13,252 nt of DNA from Bacteroidetes bacterium GWA2_31_9b (GTDB lineage: Bacteria > Bacteroidota > Bacteroidia > Bacteroidales > UBA12077): the NCBI GenBank assembly GCA_001769005.1, contig MENE01000171.1, positions 15,488-28,739 on the forward strand, given 5' to 3'. A program made the position numbers and the translations under genes. The notes under the pieces were generated by a model. That model worked only from the letters and a program-made list of their open reading frames with translations, had not been told where the DNA came from and did no database searches. Positions 6,456-12,816 of the stretch are shown in pieces. Positions within the stretch are counted from its first letter, which is position 1, and the number at the start of each line of letters is the position of its first letter.

Positions 6456-6923
6456 ATGGAAACAATAAACAACAATTTTATTATTCGGGTGTATGGTATT
6501 TTTATTAATGACAAAGATGAAATACTCTTAAGCGATGAATTTATGCTTGATACGAAAATGACCAAATTCCCGGGTGGAGGAATGAATTTTGGCGAAGGCA
6601 CAATTGATTGTTTGAAACGTGAAGCCATGGAAGAAATGAATCAGAATATTGAAATTATTGAACATTTTTATACAACCGATTATTTTCAACCGGCTTATTT
6701 TTATGATAACCACCAACTTATCAGTATTTATTACCTTACAAAATTTATCGAACCTCTTAAATTTAAAGTTTCTACCAAACCATTTGATTTTGCTGAACTA
6801 AAGAATGGAAATATGTCGTTTCGGTGGAAAAAAGTTTCTGAATTATCGGAAGAAGAGCTTACTTTTCCGGTTGATAAAAAAGTTGTGGAATTAATAAAGC
6901 TAAAATTTCAAAATACCAAGTAA
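6456..6923 (+). CDS. Nudix hydrolase
   Basis: Protein of 155 residues with a Nudix box at 41-63: Gly41, Glu47, Arg55-Glu56 and Glu59-Glu60 match the GX5EX7REUXEEXGU pattern, so metal-dependent hydrolysis of a nucleoside diphosphate-linked compound is expected. The final box glycine is Asn62 here, a minor departure. FPGGGMNFGEG precedes the helix, and a beta-rich C-terminal part with FRWKKVSELSEEELTFP follows. The substrate cannot be told from the sequence. The ATG directly follows the miaA TAG with no gap, so it is translated with miaA; whether the two share a purpose is unknown. Confidence 0.9.
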   Translation: METINNNFIIRVYGIFINDKDEILLSDEFMLDTKMTKFPGGGMNFGEGTIDCLKREAMEEMNQNIEIIEHFYTTDYFQPAYFYDNHQLISIYYLTKFIEPLKFKVSTKPFDFAELKNGNMSFRWKKVSELSEEELTFPVDKKVVELIKLKFQNTK

Positions 6924-6965
6924 TTTCAATTTTACACTTTTTTAAAATCATCAGAAATAAATTAA

Positions 6966-6998
6966 CTTGAACTTTTAATAAAATGTTTTTTATGTTTT
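6966..6998 (+). promoter_or_regulatory. Weak candidate promoter before the LamG lipoprotein gene
   Basis: CTTG at 6966-6969 and TATGTTTT at 6991-6998 (one mismatch to TAnnTTTG) are separated by 21 bases. The -7 box ends only 4 bases before the ATG at 7003, so the transcript would have almost no leader. This weakens the call. The 79-base gap after the Nudix gene has no clear terminator, so read-through is possible. Confidence 0.25.
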
Positions 6999-7002
6999 AA
7001 AT

Positions 7003-7773
7003 ATGCATGTAAACCGACACCATATTTCATTTCTATTCATTCTTTTTATAGTATTTTCATGTCAGTACGAAAATGCTGAAAATCTATATTACACTGAGCC
7101 AGATAATCATCCAATTGACACTACCGATAACGACACGGATTCACTTACTATTTCAAGAAAACTATTGCTCGACATTCCATTTAACGGAACTATTGAAGAT
7201 GAAAGTGAACAGCATTTAACTATAATTCCATGGGGTTCGCCGGAAATGACTTTCGATAGGTTTGATGATGAAAATAGGGCATTGTATCTCAATGGCGAAA
7301 ATCAATATATTGAGCTGGAGCTTGGCCAGCAAGATTCAATTTCAGTGTCTTTTTGGTTTAATTGTGGATCGGGTAGAAGTTGCTATTCGTCGTTATTCGA
7401 TTATGGTGTAAATGCAGTAAAAACAAATATTGACGGATATTCAGGGCCAACTTCTTTTTATATAACTTCTTTTTATAATAATCTGGATGAACTGAATGCA
7501 GACTATTATTTTAGATATTACGAATGGTATCATATTTATGTTTCTGCATGCAACAATCCTGTAATATATGTAAATGGGGAAAAAGCAGGCGATATTCATA
7601 AAAATATTATTTTAAATTTAACAACATCCAATTTAATTATTGGAAAATCAGTAATGGATAATTCTGACGAAGAAGTTTATTTTAATGGTGTTATTGATGA
7701 TATTAAAATATACAATTACGCACTTTCAAATCAAGAAATTAACGCACTATACACAAAAAATACCTTTCTGTAA
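7003..7773 (+). CDS. LamG-domain surface or periplasmic lipoprotein
   Basis: Protein of 256 residues with a lipoprotein signal peptide: a hydrophobic run at 7-18 ending in the lipobox IVFSC, with Cys20 as the lipidated residue. A Thr/Asp-rich linker (about 30-50) leads to a concanavalin A/LamG-like jelly-roll domain at roughly 54-250. The domain shows the pattern LDIPFNGTIEDES, ALYLNGENQYIEL, DSISVSFWFNCG, WYHIYVSA, VIYVNGEKAG, NLIIGKS and FNGVIDDIKIYNYALSNQEI, as in the LamG_3 family. Such domains often bind glycans, but no binding residues can be named here. It would sit on the outer membrane, side unknown. It is 12 bases upstream of the DUF5777 gene, so it likely belongs to the same operon. 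Confidence 0.88.
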   Translation: MHVNRHHISFLFILFIVFSCQYENAENLYYTEPDNHPIDTTDNDTDSLTISRKLLLDIPFNGTIEDESEQHLTIIPWGSPEMTFDRFDDENRALYLNGENQYIELELGQQDSISVSFWFNCGSGRSCYSSLFDYGVNAVKTNIDGYSGPTSFYITSFYNNLDELNADYYFRYYEWYHIYVSACNNPVIYVNGEKAGDIHKNIILNLTTSNLIIGKSVMDNSDEEVYFNGVIDDIKIYNYALSNQEINALYTKNTFL

Positions 7774-7785
7774 ATCTTCAAAATC

Positions 7786-8706
7786 ATGAGATTAAGTATT
7801 AAATATCTGTTTCTTTTTTTCATAATAATATCGATATCACTCCCAATATTTGGGCAAGATGATGACTGGGATTTATTGCTGGACAAAGAGCTGGCATCAA
7901 ATAAGATTATAGAAACAGCAACCTTTAAATCTTCGAGAATATTAAATGGTCAATCTGTTGAACTTCTTCCAAAAATGGGATTAGATTTTCGTGTAGCTCA
8001 TCGTTTTGCAGAGTTTAATTCTACCGATAATAATTTTCTGGGATTCGACGAAGCAAGTACCTATTTCGGACTATATTATGGTATTACAAATCAGATTAAT
8101 ATTGGAATTGCCAGAGCAACATATAACCAAACAAACTACGGATTTGTAAAATATGCATTTTTAAGACAGTCATCAGGAGCGAGAAACATTCCAATTACTA
8201 TGGTTCTAAATGCATCTGTTAGTTATACATCAAAAGAATATTCAGACAAAAAACGAGATGAAGATTTTGTGTCCCGCTTCGATTATACATATCAATTATT
8301 AATAGCAAGAAAATTTTCAGAACGAATTTCTTTTCAGATTACTCCTACCCTTGTTCATCGAAATTTAGTTGAAACTGAAGACGAACCTAACGATTTATAT
8401 GCTTTGGGTATTGGGGGAAGGTTTTTAATTACTAAACATATTGCTTTTAATGCAGAGTATTATTGGGTTATAAATGATGCATCGCGCTATGGTTATAATT
8501 TTTATGATCCTTTAGCCCTTGGTTTTGATATTCAGATTGGAAGTCATGTCTTTCAACTGATGCTTACTAACGCTGCTGCAATGACAGAAAATAAATTCCT
8601 GGGAGAAACTAGTTCAGATTTTTTTAATGGAGATATTCGTTTCGGTTTTAATTTATCGCAGGTTTTTACATTAGGTAAAACTAAAACCAAAATAAAAGAT
8701 GAATAA
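7786..8706 (+). CDS. DUF5777 family outer-membrane beta-barrel protein
   Basis: Protein of 306 residues with a signal peptide (MRLSIKYLFLFFIIISISLP, cleavage likely near IFGQ at 21-24). The mature part alternates polar and aromatic residues in strand-like stretches (MGLDFRVAHRFAEF, YFGLYYGITNQINIGIARA, MVLNASVSYTSKEY, ISFQITPTLVHRN, AFNAEYYWVIND, IRFGFNLSQVFTL). The opening ETATFKSSRILNGQSVELLPK and the GFDEASTYFGLYYG segment are typical of DUF5777. Function is unknown; members are predicted outer-membrane barrels. Its last 8 bases overlap the YceI-family start, so the two are translationally coupled. The coupling with YceI suggests a shared job at the outer membrane, perhaps linked to lipid or quinone carriage, which is inference. 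Confidence 0.88.
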   Translation: MRLSIKYLFLFFIIISISLPIFGQDDDWDLLLDKELASNKIIETATFKSSRILNGQSVELLPKMGLDFRVAHRFAEFNSTDNNFLGFDEASTYFGLYYGITNQINIGIARATYNQTNYGFVKYAFLRQSSGARNIPITMVLNASVSYTSKEYSDKKRDEDFVSRFDYTYQLLIARKFSERISFQITPTLVHRNLVETEDEPNDLYALGIGGRFLITKHIAFNAEYYWVINDASRYGYNFYDPLALGFDIQIGSHVFQLMLTNAAAMTENKFLGETSSDFFNGDIRFGFNLSQVFTLGKTKTKIKDE

Positions 8707-9253
8707 GTTATTTGCCTTAATCGTATTTATAATTTTAGGACACTTTTCATTTGGGCAAAATGTTTATTTTACCCGCAACGGGCATATTTATTTTATTTCG
8801 GAAACCGATGCAATCGATATCGATGCTAATAATAATCAGGTAGCTAGCTTTTTAGATATTACATCGGGGAAATTACAGTTTGCAGTACTAATAAAAAGTT
8901 TTGAGTTTAAACTCGCAACAGCAAAAGAACATTTTAATGAAAGCTACATGGAATCGGAGAAGTACCCCAAAGCTACTTTTAAAGGTGAAATAATAGGTAT
9001 TGGAAATATTAATTTAAAAAACATAGGAACCTACCCTGTAATTGTAAAAGGAGAATTAACACTAAGAGGAATAACTAAAATTATTGAAGTTTCTGGAGAA
9101 ATTACTGTAACAGATGGTGAAATAAATGCAAAATCAGAATTTAATATACCAATTTCAGATTATAATATTTCTGTTCCAAGTTTGGTTGAACATAGAGTAG
9201 CCAAACAAATAATCGTTAAAGTAGATATGATTTATTTACCTTACAATAAATAA
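8699..9253 (+). CDS. Exported YceI-family lipid-binding protein
   Basis: Protein of 184 residues with a signal peptide (hydrophobic run at 4-17, cleavage near SFGQ at 17-20) and a YceI beta-barrel domain over the rest. Family marks are NGHIYFISETDAIDID (about 28-43), LDITSGKLQFAVLIKSFEF, the EHFNESYMESEKYPKATFKG block (about 79-98) and VKGELTLRGITKIIEVSG. YceI proteins form a barrel that in one structure holds a polyprenyl chain, so binding of an isoprenoid lipid or quinone in the periplasm is the best guess. The ATG at 8699 lies inside the end of the DUF5777 gene (8-base overlap). The gene is last of its group and ends 9 bases from the convergent glycosyltransferase; no hairpin terminator is evident between them. 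Confidence 0.9.
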   Translation: MNKLFALIVFIILGHFSFGQNVYFTRNGHIYFISETDAIDIDANNNQVASFLDITSGKLQFAVLIKSFEFKLATAKEHFNESYMESEKYPKATFKGEIIGIGNINLKNIGTYPVIVKGELTLRGITKIIEVSGEITVTDGEINAKSEFNIPISDYNISVPSLVEHRVAKQIIVKVDMIYLPYNK

Positions 9254-9262
9254 ATCGGATTT

Positions 9263-10390
9263 TTAACTTTTTATGAGTTCTTCAATTGCATCAATCATCT
9301 TATCCCACCCAAATTTTTCTTTTTCAATTGCCACATTTTTCGAAAATTCTTCTTCGCGGTTGTTTTCAAAAAAATCTGCTAAACAGTTTGCTACATCATC
9401 AGAATCTATTTGAGTAATGTATCCAACCTTTTGATGAGGAACAATTTCTGCTAATCCTCCAACATCGGTAACTAGCATTGGTTTCTCAAAATGATATGCA
9501 ATTTGTGTAACTCCACTCTGGGTTGCACTTCTATAGGTTTGCGCAACAATATTACAAGCTCCAAAATAGTATTTAATTTCGCTGTTAGCTATAAATACAT
9601 TTGAAAAAATAACTTTATCACCGATATTATTTTCATCAATAATCTGGTTGTAAAATGATTGATCTTCGTAAAATTCACCTGCAACAATTAACTTGATATT
9701 CTTATTTTTTAGTTTCCCGCTTGCAAGTGCTTTTAATAAAATATCCAATCCTTTATATTTTCTAATTATTCCAAAAAAGAGAATGTAATTAAATTCAGGG
9801 GAAAGCTTTAAATGAGCTAATGCATCTATACGCGATATTTTTTCACCAAACGTATTGTATATAGGATGTGGAATAAATATTTTATTTTGATTTGATGTAA
9901 ACTGCTCTAGCTCTGATAGTACCGACTTAGATAATGAAATAAATCCATCGCATTTGCTAACAAAATATTTTGTTAATATTTTACTAAACGGGAACTTTTC
10001 GTGAGGAATAATATTATGAGTAATTGCAATTATTTTTGCATTTGATTTTTTTTTAACCCGGCGTGCAATTGTTCCTAAACAAGGAGCCATAAAAGGCATC
10101 CAATATTGTATAACAACATATTCAGGATTCTGACGAGCAATTTTATTACCTACTTTAATCCAGTTAAATGGATTAATTGAGTTAATACAAACATCAATAT
10201 CAATATTTTCGGGTTTACTCCCATCGCTAAATTGCGTTTTTCCAGGAAATAAAAATCCGGGGTATTGCATAGAGAAAGTAATAATTTTCGTTTTACTTTT
10301 TTGTACAAAATACGCATTAGCTAATGCTTCGTTAAAATCAGCAATTCCTCCACGTAATGGGTAAGCCGGACCAATGAGTATTTTTGTCAA
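9263..10390 (-). CDS. Group 1 (GT4-type) glycosyltransferase
   Basis: Protein of 375 residues with the GT-B two-domain layout. The N-terminal domain starts with ILIGPAYPLRGGIADFN (4-20), the acceptor-side Gly-rich loop. THNIIPHEKFPF (124-135) follows, and the C-terminal nucleotide-sugar domain has ILFFGIIRKYKGLDILLKAL (203-222), KLIVAGEF and the donor-binding stretch TQSGVTQIAYHFEKPML through VGGLAEIV (290-317). It probably adds a sugar from a nucleotide donor to a glycan or lipid acceptor at the cytoplasmic face of the membrane; donor and acceptor are not predictable. No membrane helix is evident. It starts 2 bases after the DPM1-like gene stop, so it is co-transcribed with it, and is the last gene of the leftward operon. 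Confidence 0.9.
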   Translation of the reverse strand: MTKILIGPAYPLRGGIADFNEALANAYFVQKSKTKIITFSMQYPGFLFPGKTQFSDGSKPENIDIDVCINSINPFNWIKVGNKIARQNPEYVVIQYWMPFMAPCLGTIARRVKKKSNAKIIAITHNIIPHEKFPFSKILTKYFVSKCDGFISLSKSVLSELEQFTSNQNKIFIPHPIYNTFGEKISRIDALAHLKLSPEFNYILFFGIIRKYKGLDILLKALASGKLKNKNIKLIVAGEFYEDQSFYNQIIDENNIGDKVIFSNVFIANSEIKYYFGACNIVAQTYRSATQSGVTQIAYHFEKPMLVTDVGGLAEIVPHQKVGYITQIDSDDVANCLADFFENNREEEFSKNVAIEKEKFGWDKMIDAIEELIKS

Positions 10391-10392
10391 GA

Positions 10393-11346
10393 TTAGAAAT
10401 TTAATTTTTCTGAAATCTGATAATCGTTTCTATTACTTGATGTTCGTGAAATAAGTTCGCCCAAGAAACCTGCAATAAAAAGCTGAGTACCAATAATCAT
10501 TGCTGTAAGAGCCAGGAAAAAATATGGACTTTTAGTAACTAAATCGGCAGGGATTCCATTTGAAATGAAATATATTTTTTTTGCTCCAAGCCATGCTGCC
10601 GATAAAAATCCTAATAAAAACATCAATGAACCAAGGGTTCCAAAAATATGCATAGGGCGCTGACCGAATTTGGTAACGAACGTAATAGTTAATAAATCAA
10701 GATAGCCTTTTACGAAACGGTCGAGTCCAAATTTAGTAACACCATACTTACGTTCCTGATGATGTACAACTTTTTCGCCAATTTTGCTATAACCGGCCTT
10801 TTTAGCTATTACCGGAATATAGCGATGCATTTCACCATACACTTCAATATTTTTTACTACTTCGTTTTTATATGCTTTAAGTCCGCAGTTAAAATCATGA
10901 AGTTTTATACCTGTTAAAGCACGTGCAGTGCGGTTATAAAGTTTGCTTGGAATTGTTTTTGTAATTGGGTCGTACCTTTTTTTCTTCCATCCCGAAACAA
11001 GGTCGAAGCCTTCAGACTGAATCATACGGTAAAGTTCAGGAATCTCATCGGGGCTATCTTGTAAATCGGCATCCATTGTAATTACTACATTACCTTTAGC
11101 TGCGCCAAAACCAATGTGTAAAGCAGCTGATTTTCCATAATTTCTGCGGAATTTTATTCCTTTTACTGCATTATTTTTTGAGCTAATTTGTGTAATTACC
11201 TGCCATGATTTATCCGAACTTCCATCATCAATCAATAAAACCTCATACGAAAAATTGTTACTTTTCATTATGCGATCAATCCACTCAACCAACTCGGGAA
11301 GCGATTCTTCCTCATTAAATAAAGGTACTACAACCGAAATATCCAT
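10393..11346 (-). CDS. DPM1-like family 2 glycosyltransferase with two C-terminal membrane helices
   Basis: Protein of 317 residues. The GT-A catalytic domain begins with SVVVPLFNEEESLPELV (4-20), has Asp40-Asp41 in LLIDDGSSD and the metal-binding DAD triplet at 92-94 in MDADLQDSPDE, then HDFNCGLKAYK (150-160) and GEMHRYIPVIAKKAGY (171-186). Two membrane helices follow at about 233-254 and 273-296. This layout matches polyprenyl-phosphate sugar transferases of the ArnC/GtrB/DPM1 type, which move a sugar from a nucleotide donor to undecaprenyl phosphate at the inner membrane. The sugar is unknown. The ATG at 11346 is preceded by a 42-base gap after the DUF4199 gene and the gene is followed within 2 bases by the group 1 transferase, suggesting a joint route to a surface glycan or glycolipid. 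Confidence 0.92.
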   Translation of the reverse strand: MDISVVVPLFNEEESLPELVEWIDRIMKSNNFSYEVLLIDDGSSDKSWQVITQISSKNNAVKGIKFRRNYGKSAALHIGFGAAKGNVVITMDADLQDSPDEIPELYRMIQSEGFDLVSGWKKKRYDPITKTIPSKLYNRTARALTGIKLHDFNCGLKAYKNEVVKNIEVYGEMHRYIPVIAKKAGYSKIGEKVVHHQERKYGVTKFGLDRFVKGYLDLLTITFVTKFGQRPMHIFGTLGSLMFLLGFLSAAWLGAKKIYFISNGIPADLVTKSPYFFLALTAMIIGTQLFIAGFLGELISRTSSNRNDYQISEKLNF

Positions 11347-11388
11347 AGTATATATATTAAAAGTGAGAAATAAATCTCCCCTTATTTA

Positions 11389-11931
11389 TTATTCTTCAAC
11401 ATTTTGCATTGCTGTTTTATATGGGTCGCCTTCTTTTTTCATAAAAATAGAAGTTATTAAGGCTAAAACAAAACCCCAAAGTACAATTGCAAAAAAGCCA
11501 ATTATATTCATCAATCCAGGTTTCATAAATTTTGCTTGCATTGATTGAGCCATTTCTATCTGTTCATCATTCATACCTCGTTTTATCATTTCTTCTTCAC
11601 CTAATGCTATAATTTTATCAATTATTGATGGATCAATATATTTCATAAAAATATAACCATAAATGCCACTTATTAAAGCAGCAATAACTACTACCATAGT
11701 TCCAAATCCAAGAGCCTGTCCATAAGAAATTATTCCACCAAGATTATTATCACGATGTGTTTTCGTTGACCAAATTAATCCTACAATAATTATCAGATAA
11801 CTTAAATAGTTCAACCATTTATTTGTACTTAAATCAAGTATATATAAAAGAACTGAGAAAATAATTAATGCTATACCTAAGATTGCTCCATTTGTTATAC
11901 TTGCTTTCCAAAATGTAGATTTATCGTTCAT
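11389..11931 (-). CDS. DUF4199 membrane protein
   Basis: Protein of 180 residues with four predicted membrane helices at about 13-33, 38-56, 73-95 and 141-165. Between helices three and four lies a charged amphipathic stretch (IDKIIALGEEEMIKRGMND and beyond). The N-terminal FWKASITNGAILGIALIIFS and the central GGIISYGQALGFGTMVVVI match DUF4199, a Bacteroidota family of unknown function. It leads the operon with the two glycosyltransferases, a neighbourhood I recognise from other Bacteroidota genomes, so a supporting role in the same membrane pathway is plausible. A promoter lies about 30 bases upstream. Confidence 0.88.
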   Translation of the reverse strand: MNDKSTFWKASITNGAILGIALIIFSVLLYILDLSTNKWLNYLSYLIIIVGLIWSTKTHRDNNLGGIISYGQALGFGTMVVVIAALISGIYGYIFMKYIDPSIIDKIIALGEEEMIKRGMNDEQIEMAQSMQAKFMKPGLMNIIGFFAIVLWGFVLALITSIFMKKEGDPYKTAMQNVEE

Positions 11932-11960
11932 AGTTTTAAAGTTTAAAGTTAAGGTAGAAA

Positions 11961-11991
11961 CAAATATATCCGTTTTTTTATAAATTATAAA
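11961..11991 (-). promoter_or_regulatory. Promoter of the DUF4199-glycosyltransferase operon
   Basis: Read on the minus strand, TATATTTG (11968-11961) matches the Bacteroidota -7 consensus exactly, with TTTA (11991-11988) 19 bases upstream in place of TTTG. The predicted start near 11955 gives a leader of about 24 bases before the ATG at 11931. It lies back to back with the ffs promoter, 7 bases apart. Confidence 0.6.
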
Positions 11992-11998
11992 TTATTTA

Positions 11999-12029
11999 TT
12001 TGAAAAGAATCAATTAATTGCTATTTTTG
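11999..12029 (+). promoter_or_regulatory. Promoter of the SRP RNA gene
   Basis: TTTG at 11999-12002 and TATTTTTG at 12022-12029 are separated by exactly 19 bases, a full match to the -33/-7 consensus of the Bacteroidota primary sigma factor. The predicted start a few bases downstream coincides with the 5' arm of the SRP RNA. Confidence 0.85.
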
Positions 12030-12033
12030 TGCC

Positions 12034-12140
12034 CCCGGGTAAGTCTTATACGACCAGCTCCCATTGAACTCCCCCAGGTCCGGAAGGAAGCAAGGGTAGA
12101 TGGTTGAGCGGTGCGATATGAGTAGCTTGCCCGGCTTTTT
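12034..12140 (+). ncRNA. ffs: Signal recognition particle RNA, small bacterial type
   Basis: RNA of about 105 bases that binds Ffh and helps deliver nascent membrane and secreted proteins to the translocon. The universally conserved apical hairpin is present: AGGTCCGGAAGGAAGCA at 12076-12092, with a GGAA tetraloop, followed by AGGGTAGATGG. The ends pair: CCGGGTAAG at 12035-12043 with CTTGCCCGG at 12126-12134, one G-U pair. Seven T at 12136-12142 follow this stem and probably serve as its terminator. No Alu-domain extension is seen, so this is the short form. Exact ends are estimated from the pairing and the promoter, within a few bases. Confidence 0.95.
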
Positions 12141-12147
12141 TTGTCCC

Positions 12148-12178
12148 TTGTTTTTTAGAACTATCCTTAGTAAATTTA
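12148..12178 (+). promoter_or_regulatory. Candidate promoter for the outer-membrane protein gene
   Basis: TTG at 12148-12150 and TAAATTTA at 12171-12178 are separated by 20 bases. The -7 box sits in GTAAATTTACTT, the same 12 bases found at 902-913 before the AmmeMemoRadiSam operon. The predicted start near 12184 leaves a leader of about 20 bases before the ATG at 12205. Confidence 0.5.
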
Positions 12179-12204
12179 CTTGTTAACCCTAAAAATTATT
12201 TATC

Positions 12205-12777
12205 ATGAAAAAATTATTCATTTTAATTTTTATGCTATTACTTATGAGTAAAGCGTATTCACAAGCCGAATTTGCAACCGACAGAGGAAGTTTATCATTA
12301 GGTGGAGGAATTGATTTATATTCAAATGGTGGCGAAATATACGAAAACACTGATGGTAGTAGAGACTTAACATTTAATTTTAATCCCGATTTTTTACTTT
12401 TTGTTGCACCATCATTTGCAATTGGAGCCGAACTTCAGTTTTCGTATAATAAATATGGTGATATCAGCAACAATACAGTTGGTGTTGGTCCAACTTTCAT
12501 GTATTGTATAGCAGGACACAGAGATCAAAAGGTATATCCTTTTATCAGCGAAACTATTTATGTAGATTTCTATTCATATAAAAACACAACATTAGATACT
12601 GAAAGTGAATCAAAAGGTATAAATTCAACAACCAGACTGGGAGTAATGTTTATGCTTTCAGAAGCTGTAGCTTTAAGTACAAATATTAGTTATACTTCAA
12701 GAACAACATTAGGAGAAAATTCAACTTCAGGAAATAAGTTATATTTTGGAATAGGTATTCGATCGTTTATTTTTTAG
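12205..12777 (+). CDS. Small outer-membrane beta-barrel protein
   Basis: Protein of 190 residues with a clear signal peptide (MKKLFILIFMLLLMSKAYSQ, cleavage after Ser19 or Gln20). The mature 170 residues read as about eight amphipathic strands, including GSLSLGGGIDLYSN, LTFNFNPDFLLFVAPSFAIGAELQFSYNKYG, TVGVGPTFMYCIAG, VYPFISETIYVDFYSY, TTRLGVMFMLSEAVALSTNISYTSR and KLYFGIGIRSFIF. The protein ends in Phe, as many outer-membrane barrels do for recognition by BamA. This fits the OmpA-like eight-stranded barrel class (OMP_b-brl type), without a peptidoglycan-binding domain. The function is unknown; a structural or porin-like role is possible. It stands alone after ffs with its own candidate promoter. 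Confidence 0.85.
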   Translation: MKKLFILIFMLLLMSKAYSQAEFATDRGSLSLGGGIDLYSNGGEIYENTDGSRDLTFNFNPDFLLFVAPSFAIGAELQFSYNKYGDISNNTVGVGPTFMYCIAGHRDQKVYPFISETIYVDFYSYKNTTLDTESESKGINSTTRLGVMFMLSEAVALSTNISYTSRTTLGENSTSGNKLYFGIGIRSFIF

Positions 12778-12816
12778 ATATTAAAAACTGTTTTAAATAC
12801 TTCAGATAATATCATA

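Noticed and set aside
9254..9262. Bidirectional terminator between the convergent YceI and glycosyltransferase genes
   Set aside because: Only 9 bases separate the genes and I found no stem-loop there or just around it.
11255..11548. Plus-strand open frame of 97 codons spanning the GT2 and DUF4199 genes
   Set aside because: Antisense to two recognised genes, low-complexity composition, no start context or family resemblance.
12777..12813. Inverted repeat GATATTA / TAATATC around an AAAAC-GTTTT core between the outer-membrane gene and the IS630-like gene
   Set aside because: Arms are short and purely AT-rich, spaced by 23 bases, with no T-tract for termination and no TA-flanked end typical of IS630; likely chance.
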